From: a virus
Length of the DNA: 34,741 nucleotides
IMG/VR virus record: IMGVR_UViG_3300037502_000482
Span: 1-34,741 of that record
Reading direction: 5' to 3' (one strand)
Shown: positions 13,039-19,345 of the stretch, piece by piece
Layout: every line of letters begins with the position of its first letter
How positions within the stretch are numbered: the first letter of the stretch is position 1
Translations under genes and position numbers: made by a program
Notes under the pieces: generated by a model
Database searches by the model: none
What the model saw: only the letters and a program-made list of their open reading frames with translations
Told to the model about the DNA's origin: nothing

Positions 13039-13476
13039 TTAGTTTATTTTTATTGCTTCAGACAGTTTTTGAAGCTGCCCAGACTTTTCCATTTCGGCCA
13101 GTGTATGCATGGCAGTTGCAGCTCTTTCTAGAAGAATCACCATCCTTTCAAGCCTGTCGAAATTTGCAGCTTTCTCTATTTTAGATAAGCCTGCCGCCAT
13201 CGTGTCTGCCGCTGTACGCACTGTTGAGCTAGCCTTCTTTGCGCTGTCTGAAAACTCGGTGTGTGTCTTGTTGAAAGCACTTATGACTGTGGAAAACCGC
13301 TTGTTTGCATCTTCGGTAATTTCAATTGCTTTATACACATCAGTGTTCATATTTTTTGCCACCTTAGTAAAATAATCTTCAATTAAAATACACTTCATCA
13401 CCGCTTGATCTACATCTTCCGAGCGATATAACGGGCCATCCTTGTCATATTTGACCGGAACAACCATAACATTCAT
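13039..13476 (-). CDS. Hypothetical helical protein, 145 aa
   Basis: A short beta start (MNVMVVPVKYDKDGPLYRS) precedes long amphipathic helices from about residue 25 to the end, including FSTVISAFNKTHTEFSDSAK, RTAADTMAAGLSKIEKAAN and LERMVILLERAATAMHTLA. It looks like a coiled-coil bundle. No membrane span or signal peptide. The start overlaps the MazG-like stop by 4 bp. No family recognised. Confidence 0.8.
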   Translation of the reverse strand: MNVMVVPVKYDKDGPLYRSEDVDQAVMKCILIEDYFTKVAKNMNTDVYKAIEITEDANKRFSTVISAFNKTHTEFSDSAKKASSTVRTAADTMAAGLSKIEKAANFDRLERMVILLERAATAMHTLAEMEKSGQLQKLSEAIKIN

Positions 13477-13787
13477 CGCATCACCTCATTATCCCGGATA
13501 AATACTCCGTTACCGTTGAGATACCCTTTGCGATCCTTGATCTGGTAGTAGGCAATCCCCAGACACTCCTCCAGTGTAGTACCAGACATCACCGCCAGGT
13601 TGTTCAACACCACAAGACAGTCACCGATATCATCACGCACATCGCGCTGCTTTGCGATATTGGAAGCCAGTTCGCCCATCTCTTCCATTAGTTTCAGGTA
13701 CTGGGTTTCCCGTTTGCCGTTGCGAAATATCAGTTTTTGCTCAGACCATTCTGTTATCAATTCGATCAAAATTTTAATGTCTGTCAT
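13473..13787 (-). CDS. MazG-like nucleotide pyrophosphohydrolase
   Basis: 104 residues. The metal-binding pattern of the all-alpha NTP-pyrophosphatase fold is present: KLMEEMGELASNIAKQ with paired Glu, and RDDIGDCLVVLNNLAV with the Asp pair. Phage MazG enzymes are thought to act on (d)NTPs or ppGpp and shift host nucleotide metabolism. The start overlaps the stop of a 30-aa membrane peptide and the end overlaps the next gene by 4 bp. Confidence 0.9.
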   Translation of the reverse strand: MTDIKILIELITEWSEQKLIFRNGKRETQYLKLMEEMGELASNIAKQRDVRDDIGDCLVVLNNLAVMSGTTLEECLGIAYYQIKDRKGYLNGNGVFIRDNEVMR

Positions 13788-13876
13788 AAAATCCTCATGA
13801 TGATTGCAGTTAAAAGAAGAACAGCGGTTAACATGAAAAAGACGGTCAGTGTGAGTTGGGTTAAAAGTCGGATCAT
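13784..13876 (-). CDS. 30-aa single-span membrane peptide
   Basis: ATG at 13876, with GGAGGAAGGG directly upstream. Product MIRLLTQLTLTVFFMLTAVL then LLTAIIMRIL. Residues 8-27 are one continuous hydrophobic span flanked by Arg3 and Arg28. It is linked by ATGA to both neighbours. Very short size and the strong ribosome site suggest a genuine membrane mini-protein. Function unknown. Confidence 0.72.
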   Translation of the reverse strand: MIRLLTQLTLTVFFMLTAVLLLTAIIMRIL

Positions 13877-14223
13877 TTCCCTTCCTCCCCAGTCAGGAAC
13901 TCGCCAATCGCAATTGCTGCGGCCATTGTTGCGGCTTTGCGCTGGGCAAGGTCGCCGGAGCCATCGGCTACAGTCATATCGACCACTGCATCGAATACGT
14001 CATTGATGGTGGTTATATCAATGTCCCTAACCAGCTTCCGCACCGCCGTATCCAGCACGGCCCAATCCGCACTTCCGGCTTCGATGTCGGCCCAAGGTTG
14101 CCAGTCTCCCATTTCGCCTTTGCGCACGACCAATGGGCGGCCATAAATTCCGCTCCAGCCAACATCTACTTCATCCAGCACCAGCCGCGCAGCTGCTTCG
14201 ATCTGCTCTGCTGTGTAGGTCAT
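13873..14223 (-). CDS. Hypothetical 116-aa protein
   Basis: The ATG at 14223 has AGGAGG about 6 bases upstream. It begins MTYTAEQIEAAARLVLDEVD, includes YGRPLVVRKGEMGDWQPWAD, and ends with an Ala-rich helix (QRKAATMAAAIAIGEFLTG). Acidic overall. Joined to its neighbours by 4-bp overlaps within the small-gene train. No family recognised. Confidence 0.8.
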   Translation of the reverse strand: MTYTAEQIEAAARLVLDEVDVGWSGIYGRPLVVRKGEMGDWQPWADIEAGSADWAVLDTAVRKLVRDIDITTINDVFDAVVDMTVADGSGDLAQRKAATMAAAIAIGEFLTGEEGK

Positions 14224-14501
14224 TTCCCCACCTCCTGCGCCAGAGCTGCATCGCACTCCATAATATCCGCGCACCGATTGCACGCCGGGTGTCCGCAGCC
14301 ACAAAAATGCTGGCTTCGCATCATGTGCAAAGCCTCCCGCAGCACCGATTCCCTCCGCTCTGACGCCTCTAACTGCGAGCGCATTGCAGTGAATTCTGCG
14401 GCAGACTCAGTCAGCAGCTTCACATAAACTGTATACTCCTCGCCTCCGCTTTCTTCAGCGTAACTCAGCGCCATTTCTGCAAGTTGTTCGATTGTGCTCA
14501 T
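14220..14501 (-). CDS. Hypothetical 93-aa protein with Cys cluster
   Basis: The ATG at 14501 has GGAGGG 8 bases upstream. It begins MSTIEQLAEMALSYAEESGG, then a helix (SQLEASERRESVLREALHMM) and a Cys cluster FCGCGHPACNRCADIMECD. A zinc-binding role for the cluster is likely. This layout, a helix then a Cys/His cluster, is common among small phage early proteins. No named family. Confidence 0.8.
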   Translation of the reverse strand: MSTIEQLAEMALSYAEESGGEEYTVYVKLLTESAAEFTAMRSQLEASERRESVLREALHMMRSQHFCGCGHPACNRCADIMECDAALAQEVGK

Positions 14502-14971
14502 ACCACGCCCTCCGCGTTCAATATCGCCGCCATGCGCTCGGCTTGTTCTTCGGTATGGACGAAGGGGAGGCCAGTGTATGCGAAACCCCAACGATCAGGT
14601 TTCCATTTCATGTCATCAACATTAAAATACACCGTCCAATTGCGCTCGCCAGCGTTGTGCCCACCAGCATCCGGATCAACCTGCAGCGCTGCCTGAATGA
14701 TCTTGTGCGCTCTTGTAAACAGCTGGGCAGCTTTCTCAGCGGCTCCTCGGGCGGCGAAGCAGTTGCCATACTCAAGCCTCCGATTATCGGGCGCATCGTC
14801 TACCCAATACGCAGGACACGTATCACCATAAATGCCGATAAACCAATACTGTTGGCGCAGTGAAGGCCTCCACAACCCCTGCGGCTTTTCTACCTCCTGA
14901 ACGATATTCTCCAGCACAGCCAGCCGTGCGCGGATGGTCTCGATCTCTTTCAATGTGTCTTGCTTGTTCAT
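14498..14971 (-). CDS. Hypothetical 157-aa protein
   Basis: The ATG at 14971 overlaps the stop of the upstream Cys-rich mini-gene. A coiled-coil start (KEIETIRARLAVLENIVQEV) precedes a Trp/Tyr-rich globular part: WFIGIYGDTCPAYWVDDAP, AAEKAAQLFTRAHKIIQAAL, and WTVYFNVDDMKWKPDRWGFA. The YGN, GWAYTG-type and EEQAE-RM segments recall small phage proteins of unknown role. No catalytic motif recognised. Confidence 0.8.
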   Translation of the reverse strand: MNKQDTLKEIETIRARLAVLENIVQEVEKPQGLWRPSLRQQYWFIGIYGDTCPAYWVDDAPDNRRLEYGNCFAARGAAEKAAQLFTRAHKIIQAALQVDPDAGGHNAGERNWTVYFNVDDMKWKPDRWGFAYTGLPFVHTEEQAERMAAILNAEGVV

Positions 14972-15114
14972 GCCTTGCCCCTCCATACATATTTTCTACT
15001 CGGTTCGTAGTTGTCACAGGCCTCTTTAGGCTGGAGACACCAGAAACCATCAGGGCACTGGCATCCTTCATGGCGCACCAGTACCTCACCGCCTACTCCA
15101 ATCAAGGGCTTCAT
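14968..15114 (-). CDS. 48-aa Cys-rich mini-protein
   Basis: ATG at 15114, overlapping the upstream stop as ATGA. The product runs MKPLIGVGGEVLVRHEG, then CQCPDGFWCLQPKEACDNYE, and a basic tail. Four Cys in 16 residues suggest a metal-binding or disulphide knot. Its TGA overlaps the next ATG. Function unknown. Confidence 0.7.
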   Translation of the reverse strand: MKPLIGVGGEVLVRHEGCQCPDGFWCLQPKEACDNYEPSRKYVWRGKA

Positions 15115-15545
15115 AGATCATCCTCCAGTTCTCTGTAGGCGGCGAGGGCAGTTTGCATTTCGTCATACGCAGCATCATACTGCGCTGGCGTGTCTGACTG
15201 ACTCAGCATTTTGTGGGCGGCCTCTGCCAGCCTCTCGGCGTGGGCGCGGTAGTCAATGGATTCAGGCTGGTTGTACTGGTCATATACTGCATCAAAAGCC
15301 GCCTCAATGGCATCGTGCTCGGCTTCCTCCCACGGAGCAGGAACCGGGTTGCCGGTGGAGTCGCAGAATATCCATTTTGCGCGGCAGGTGGACATCATTG
15401 TTTTGCCAGAGATAATCCTCTCGATGTTATTTTTGTCCAGTATCCAATAATCACCATCCTCGTCCACGTCATGTACCTTATACACTTCCCCTACCGTCAG
15501 ATACTCCGGCACCGGCCCGCCAGTTTTTACATACAGTGTTTTCAT
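15111..15545 (-). CDS. Hypothetical 144-aa protein
   Basis: The N-terminal half is beta-rich (TVGEVYKVHDVDEDGDYWIL, then KAKWIFCDST-like strands), resembling a small barrel that could bind nucleic acid. From residue 70 it is helical and acidic (AEHDAIEAAFDAVYDQYNQP and RLAEAAHKMLSQS). It ends ATGA into the 48-aa gene. No family recognised. Confidence 0.8.
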   Translation of the reverse strand: MKTLYVKTGGPVPEYLTVGEVYKVHDVDEDGDYWILDKNNIERIISGKTMMSTCRAKWIFCDSTGNPVPAPWEEAEHDAIEAAFDAVYDQYNQPESIDYRAHAERLAEAAHKMLSQSDTPAQYDAAYDEMQTALAAYRELEDDL

Positions 15546-15546
15546 G

Positions 15547-15771
15547 TCATTTCTCCCTTGCTTCGAGCATGGCGTCTGCCATTGCGTACGCGTCTATAGC
15601 AATGTGCGGCATCTTATTACCGGCTCGGTAGTATCCAGCCCGGCTTACTTCCCCCTGCATCGCCTTCGCCGCAAAGTAGTCGCGCAGGGTCATGCCGTTT
15701 GACCATACGGGCATGCCGTTGTTGCCTGTGTAGCTGCCGGGAAACGCTGGCCCACCTGTGTTCTTGTTCAT
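15547..15771 (-). CDS. Conserved small phage protein, 74 aa
   Basis: The pattern GGPAFPGSYTGNNGMP, GMTLRDYFAAKAMQGE and a final IDAYAMADAMLEAREK is a widespread phage small-protein type. I recognise it but know of no function. The DYFAAKAMQ helix and the C-terminal ADAMLEARE helix are the conserved parts. AGG precedes the ATG. Confidence 0.85.
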   Translation of the reverse strand: MNKNTGGPAFPGSYTGNNGMPVWSNGMTLRDYFAAKAMQGEVSRAGYYRAGNKMPHIAIDAYAMADAMLEAREK

Positions 15772-15938
15772 ACCTTCCCCCTCGGTTTGTACCTGATTTT
15801 GTCCAGATCAAGGCTGCGTATGTAGCTGTTGAACCTGCCTAGCACTTCGCCTCTTGTCTGGCCGAACCATGTCAGCTTTACCAGCCCATCATCGCTGGTG
15901 AGCATCCACCAGTGTTCGCTAATCCTTTTGAGTACCAT
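15768..15938 (-). CDS. Hypothetical 56-aa protein
   Basis: ATG at 15938, formed with the preceding stop as TAATG. The sequence MVLKRISEHWWMLTSDDGLV, WFGQTRGEVLGRFNSYIRSL and a basic end (KIRYKPRGKV) looks like a compact beta-beta-alpha domain. Net charge is positive. Its stop overlaps the next ATG as ATGA. No family recognised. Confidence 0.72.
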   Translation of the reverse strand: MVLKRISEHWWMLTSDDGLVKLTWFGQTRGEVLGRFNSYIRSLDLDKIRYKPRGKV

Positions 15939-16129
15939 TATTCATACTCCTTGTGGCTGCCGATCTGTTCGTTTACGTCATAGCCTTCTTGATACTCCTC
16001 CCATTCCTTAGTATCAGGCTTGAGCCAGATGATAGTCTTGCCAACCATCTTGTGCGGCACCCGGCCCCTGCGGTAGTAGGAATCAGCAGCGCCACGGTCA
16101 AACGGACTGCCATGCGATTGATCAGTCAT
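15938..16129 (-). CDS. Conserved small phage protein, 63 aa
   Basis: The pattern SPFDRGAADSYYRRGRVPH, a middle GKTIIWLKPDTKEWEEYQEG and a final YDVNEQIGSHKEY are a recurrent phage family seen in many tailed phages. Role unknown. It lies between two mini-genes in the coupled train, sharing overlaps with both. Confidence 0.85.
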   Translation of the reverse strand: MTDQSHGSPFDRGAADSYYRRGRVPHKMVGKTIIWLKPDTKEWEEYQEGYDVNEQIGSHKEYE

Positions 16130-16221
16130 GCCAGCACCCCGTCAACAATGGAGATCAGAATGTACAGCCACACTGCGTAGACGCAGGCGGTAGTCAGAAA
16201 AGTATTGATTGCTCGCTTCAT
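16126..16221 (-). CDS. 31-aa single-span membrane peptide
   Basis: ATG at 16221, with GGGGG about 5 bases upstream. Product MKRAINTFLTTACVYAVWLY then ILISIVDGVLA. After a short basic head (K2, R3) residues 7-30 are hydrophobic, giving an inside-positive single span. It overlaps neighbours by 4 bp on both sides. Function unknown. Confidence 0.72.
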   Translation of the reverse strand: MKRAINTFLTTACVYAVWLYILISIVDGVLA

Positions 16222-16418
16222 GCAGCCCCCTTGATGCCGTATTCGGCTTCCAGTTCAGCAACCTGCTTAGGCGTAGCCCAGCACGAAATAAGCTCGTTAT
16301 CTTTCAGGGTGCGCAGAGAGTCATAGAAAGACTGGTAGGACAGGAATTCACCCTCGGGATGCGCTTCGTGCGTGATGCCGTCAGCGGTCGTGGCGTGTAA
16401 ACAGACTAGGTTATTCAT
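16218..16418 (-). CDS. Hypothetical 66-aa protein
   Basis: The product begins MNNLVCLHATTADGITHEAH. Two strands and a helix are followed by DNELISCWATPKQVAELEAE. The start overlaps the upstream stop as ATGA. No family recognised. Confidence 0.75.
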   Translation of the reverse strand: MNNLVCLHATTADGITHEAHPEGEFLSYQSFYDSLRTLKDNELISCWATPKQVAELEAEYGIKGAA

Positions 16419-16588
16419 ATTGCACCCTCCATATCTTCGAGTGCAGTCACCAGCCCATCAAAATCCTCATTGGGGCCAAGTAATTGCGCCAGCATGACAA
16501 CAGTATCAAATGGGATGCCGGTATCTTCGGCAAGGCATTGCAGGTAATGCTTGCGGCTTTCGTAGCCGTGGGCTTGATAATCATTCAT
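16415..16588 (-). CDS. Conserved small phage protein, 57 aa
   Basis: ATG at 16588, with GAGGAGCTG upstream. The segments GYESRKHYLQCLAED and AQLLGPNEDFDGLVTALEDM form a pattern seen in numerous phage small proteins, a helical pair. No function known. It ends ATGA into the 66-aa gene. Confidence 0.78.
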   Translation of the reverse strand: MNDYQAHGYESRKHYLQCLAEDTGIPFDTVVMLAQLLGPNEDFDGLVTALEDMEGAI

Positions 16589-16635
16589 GTTGCAGCTCCT
16601 CAGTAATCTGCCTTTTTGCTGGCAGTGGACGGAAC

Positions 16636-16669
16636 TGTAAAGCCCTTGCTTTAGCTTGTAAAGCCCTTG
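16636..16669. repeat. 13-bp direct repeat and hairpin at the ninG stop
   Basis: TGTAAAGCCCTTG occurs at 16636-16648 and 16657-16669. Between and across them GCTTTA-gcttg-TAAAGC (16648-16664) forms a 6-bp hairpin that contains the ninG stop codon. No T-run follows on the minus strand, so termination would be weak. Confidence 0.5.
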
Positions 16670-17274
16670 GATGTAACAATTTGTCGCCAGTCTCGGGAAG
16701 GCGGTTCTCCGCGCTCTAATCGCCGGATTTCCTCTGCCACCTCAGAACGCATCTGTATCAGCTCCTGAGCAGTCCACGCTCGAACCCTTGGGGCAGTATC
16801 CAGATAGTCCAGAATCTCGCTCCCGTAGCGTTCCAGAAGCCCCTGACGGTATCCCTCGACAGCGCCTGAGTTATAGAGATTACAGTAGGTGCATTGGCCG
16901 TGGATATTGAGAAGATCGTAGCGTAAACCGCTATTCGCTCCACGGCTTTTGAAGTGGCCTGCATTGCGCAGTCGCCCACCACCGTCTGGCCTACCGCATG
17001 AGATACACGGTTTTCCCGAGTCGAGCAAAAGGCAAAGGCGGTTGACAGCGGATTGTGTGAGCTTGTGCTGGTGCCGGATATCGCCTTCCTTGACTTTGGC
17101 CTTTTGGGCCTTCTGAGCCTTGATCTTAGCCTTCTCACGGGCCTTCTGAGCCTTGGCCCTGCCGTAGTCAACGGCGTGTTGTAGTGAGCAAAAAGAGCCT
17201 GCCGGGAGCCTCAGAACTGAATCTGCTGGATGGTACTCCCGACAGTGTAGGCAACGAATCTTACTGTTCGCCAT
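16651..17274 (-). CDS. ninG: NinG recombination protein
   Basis: 207 residues, close to lambda NinG (204). The N-terminal Cys pair (CLHCREYHP) and early basic coiled coil (REKAKIKAQKAQKAK) are followed by the conserved core LLDSGKPCISCGRPDGGGRL, NAGHFKSRGAN and NIHGQCTYCN, the zinc and HNH-like region. In lambda, NinG (Rap) is a structure-specific endonuclease acting on recombination intermediates in the Red pathway. It follows exonuclease, annealing protein and SSB-like genes here, which fits. Confidence 0.93.
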   Translation of the reverse strand: MANSKIRCLHCREYHPADSVLRLPAGSFCSLQHAVDYGRAKAQKAREKAKIKAQKAQKAKVKEGDIRHQHKLTQSAVNRLCLLLDSGKPCISCGRPDGGGRLRNAGHFKSRGANSGLRYDLLNIHGQCTYCNLYNSGAVEGYRQGLLERYGSEILDYLDTAPRVRAWTAQELIQMRSEVAEEIRRLERGEPPSRDWRQIVTSKGFTS

Positions 17275-17428
17275 CTTTTGCTAATATTTCCATATCTTCG
17301 TCATGCCAGCCTGCGACCCACCAAGACCGCCTCCAGTCAGTCTTTGAGAGATTGCAGGAATCGGTAGGGAAGCCAGCCCTCCTAGCCTGCCTCCCTAGAT
17401 CGTACATTTGTGATTCAATTGCGTTCAC
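17261..17428 (-). CDS. RMF/CrpP-like 55-aa protein
   Basis: A GTG at 17428 overlaps the upstream TGA as GTGA. The pattern YDLGRQARRAGFPTDSC, then DWRRSWWVAGWHDED matches the ribosome modulation factor fold as found in many phage and plasmid small proteins: G-x2-A-x3-G-x5-C, then R-x2-W-x3-GW. The Pro after Cys25 is replaced by Asn. Bacterial RMF dimerises ribosomes, and CrpP was reported as a plasmid relative. The phage versions have no established role. The start could instead be the ATG at 17407. Confidence 0.8.
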   Translation of the reverse strand: MNAIESQMYDLGRQARRAGFPTDSCNLSKTDWRRSWWVAGWHDEDMEILAKDGEQ

Positions 17429-17715
17429 TTTGATTTGCTTACAGAAGAAAAAGCAGACGGCGGAAGCATGATCTGGCTGATAACGGTCATTTCTATATGT
17501 GCGCCACGATTAAGCAAATCCTGTCTTACTTCTGGTTTCATTTGTGCGATTGCGGTTATGCAACTACGAACAGACCTATAGCCACGAGCTTTTTTTATGT
17601 CGTTTCTAAATTTATGATCTCGACACAGATACCGACCAATTCTGCTGCGAATGACAATTTTTAAATATTCAGATTGTGCTGATTCAAGCAGTTGTGCGCT
17701 TTTGCTTTTTTTCAT
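17425..17715 (-). CDS. Hypothetical basic 96-aa protein
   Basis: Lys/Arg-rich with a helical start (SAQLLESAQSEYLKIVIRSR), RDHKFRNDIKKARGYRSVRS and a hydrophobic stretch (CITAIAQMKPEVRQDLLNRG). Probably nucleic-acid binding by charge alone. Its stop overlaps the RMF-like start. No family recognised. Confidence 0.75.
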   Translation of the reverse strand: MKKSKSAQLLESAQSEYLKIVIRSRIGRYLCRDHKFRNDIKKARGYRSVRSCITAIAQMKPEVRQDLLNRGAHIEMTVISQIMLPPSAFSSVSKSK

Positions 17716-17726
17716 AATGCCCTCGT

Positions 17727-18146
17727 TTATTTTTCATGAATTGGCCATGGAACCGAGACGCCAAACTTGTTAGCTAAATGACGATTCAGGACTTCGTATA
17801 CTTTTACATACTCCATCCGTTCAGGCTCAACTGTAGACTCTTTGTCCAACATGATCTTTTGGATAGGTCGCCACAGATGTTCCTTAGCCATCACCCCGTC
17901 ATCATCCCAAGGGATATCGATCTCCGGTTTCAGCGTTTTCTTCATGTCATACCCAGCATCGTTAAGTGCTTTTGACACCTCCTTTAGCCAGATATGGAGA
18001 CTTGAATTCTGCTTGAGCGTTCGCTGCTTCCCGTGTCGCCAAGTGAAAATGACATATTTGTGCTTCTGATAATGTTCCTGCGCAAAGTTCATGAACTGCC
18101 GCAAGGAGAAATCAGAATTCACGATCCACTGGAAACCGTCACTCAA
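17727..18146 (-). CDS. NinB-like recombination-associated protein
   Basis: 139 residues. After a basic strand (KYVIFTWRHGKQRTLKQNSS) comes a helix LHIWLKEVSKALNDAGYDM, then the conserved EIDIPWDDDGVMAKEHLWRP and the end VYEVLNRHLANKFGVSVPWP. I recognise this as a common phage protein placed with recombination genes and often labelled NinB. The R-x-L-x-QN start agrees with NinB proteins, which bind single-stranded DNA. Its exact family remains less sure than that of NinG. Confidence 0.85.
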   Translation of the reverse strand: MSDGFQWIVNSDFSLRQFMNFAQEHYQKHKYVIFTWRHGKQRTLKQNSSLHIWLKEVSKALNDAGYDMKKTLKPEIDIPWDDDGVMAKEHLWRPIQKIMLDKESTVEPERMEYVKVYEVLNRHLANKFGVSVPWPIHEK

Positions 18147-18345
18147 TGGCTTCCAGAGCAGCCATTAACTGCCCTGCCTCCATGTTCAATTTGCTGGCAA
18201 TCCGCGTAATCGTGGAATACTTAATGTTTTCCCGCTTAAAGTAGGAATGCAGAAGCTGTGGAGATGATTCAATCACGCGAGCAAAATCAGACTGGTTCGC
18301 GTAATTGGACAGAACGTATTTCTTGAGCTTTTCACCCATGTGCAT
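18139..18345 (-). CDS. Small XRE-type HTH protein
   Basis: 68 residues. Helix-turn-helix seen as SDFARVIESSPQLLHSYFKR followed by STITRIASKLNMEAGQLM, within a compact all-helical fold like Cro. GAGG lies 7 bases before the first ATG. It is the only Cro-like gene. No CI-type repressor faces it, so it is more likely a timing regulator than part of a lysogeny switch. Confidence 0.8.
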   Translation of the reverse strand: MHMGEKLKKYVLSNYANQSDFARVIESSPQLLHSYFKRENIKYSTITRIASKLNMEAGQLMAALEAIE

Positions 18346-18354
18346 AAGATATCC

Positions 18355-18597
18355 TCAGAACGGAACGTCAAGGTTGTCGTAAGCTGCTGGAGCGTTTTGC
18401 TTGGGCTGCTTCGGTTCTTTCTTCGTGATCTTGAAGCTCAAGCTGGGCTGGTTCTTGGATTTATCACCAACCCAAGCATTCACCCAATATTCAACCCCAT
18501 CCACGTTTATTGAGCCAGTGTGAGTCGGGTGCTTGTCGGTCTTGCGGTCTTTGTTCGGCCATACCGCGCCGGAATTGGTATTGTCGTACTGTGTCAT
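18355..18597 (-). CDS. Small SSB-like protein with acidic DVPF tip
   Basis: 80 residues. A beta-rich core opens MTQYDNTNSGAVWPN and continues HTGSINVDGVEYWVNAWVGD and SLSFKITKKE, as in a short OB fold. A Lys/Pro/Gln linker leads to the last residues AYDNLDVPF, which resemble the DDIPF tip by which SSB recruits partner enzymes. Single-strand DNA binding is inferred. Its place after exonuclease and annealing protein supports that. Confidence 0.85.
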   Translation of the reverse strand: MTQYDNTNSGAVWPNKDRKTDKHPTHTGSINVDGVEYWVNAWVGDKSKNQPSLSFKITKKEPKQPKQNAPAAYDNLDVPF

Positions 18598-18758
18598 TTC
18601 ATCACCTCTTGGTCGTAGGAAATTAAAATTATCTGACGGTTTACTGATTGCAAAGCCATGTTCCAGACTTCGCCGATTAGGTGCTGAATTTCTTCTGGCT
18701 CCTCACTAAGCTCAGCTCCTCCAAACCATTCCCGGTACATCAACTCCAACATGCTCAT
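18594..18758 (-). CDS. Hypothetical 54-aa protein
   Basis: The ATG at 18758 overlaps the exonuclease stop as ATGA. An acidic helical protein: MSMLELMYREWFGGAELSEE, then EIQHLIGEVWNMALQSVNRQ and ILISYDQEVMK. Its TGA overlaps the SSB-like start. No family recognised. Position makes it part of the recombination operon. Confidence 0.75.
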   Translation of the reverse strand: MSMLELMYREWFGGAELSEEPEEIQHLIGEVWNMALQSVNRQIILISYDQEVMK

Positions 18759-19345
18759 CGCTTGAATGCCTCCACGTTGGTTTTGATATTTGCTACAAGC
18801 TCTTTCAGCGCCTCATGCAGCACTTTGCAAAAGGCATCATCCCTCTCAACCCTCACCAATAGTGGCTTCATGTCTGGATGATACGAAAGGAAATCGCACC
18901 AAGGCTTATCCATCACGAGCATTTGACCTTGCACCTGTGGAATATAGGCTGCCGGAATCGTGCCTTCCCGCAGGTACTCGATGTGCGTATGGGCCAGCGG
19001 ACATTTGATCTCCAGCAAACCATCGCCAATCACACCATCTGGCGAACAACCAAACCCATCATCGTGAATACAGAAGCCTACCTGCTCGACAGGGCCAGCG
19101 ATCAGCTCATAATAAGCCTTTGCCTCTGCTTCCATCTCAGTGCCTCGCTGCATCGCTTCAGATGGTTCCTGTTGCTCTGATCGGACAGTGAGAATATCAG
19201 CCACCAGCCGATTCAGATAACCCTCAACCTGAGTAGATTTCTTTCCGGTGGGTGTAATGACCTTTGCGAAATTAGAGGCGCTTGGCACACCCAATCTGGC
19301 TGCATACCACTCAGGCGAGCGTTGATCTACGTTGATGATTCTCAT
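18755..19345 (-). CDS. YqaJ/lambda-type exonuclease
   Basis: 196 residues. PD-(D/E)xK nuclease motifs are in order: QRSPEWYAARLGVPSASN, the RGTEMEAEAKAYYE helix, GCSPDGVIGDGLLEIKCP with the catalytic Asp, Glu and Lys, and YIPQVQGQMLVMDKPW. Lambda exonuclease of this family degrades 5' ends to leave single strands for the annealing partner. Adjacent Sak3-type and SSB-like genes complete a Red-like set. Confidence 0.95.
   Translation of the reverse strand: MRIINVDQRSPEWYAARLGVPSASNFAKVITPTGKKSTQVEGYLNRLVADILTVRSEQQEPSEAMQRGTEMEAEAKAYYELIAGPVEQVGFCIHDDGFGCSPDGVIGDGLLEIKCPLAHTHIEYLREGTIPAAYIPQVQGQMLVMDKPWCDFLSYHPDMKPLLVRVERDDAFCKVLHEALKELVANIKTNVEAFKR

Noticed and set aside
18139-18345. Lysogeny repressor
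   Set aside because: Cro-sized HTH only; no protease/dimer domain, no divergent partner and no integrase anywhere.
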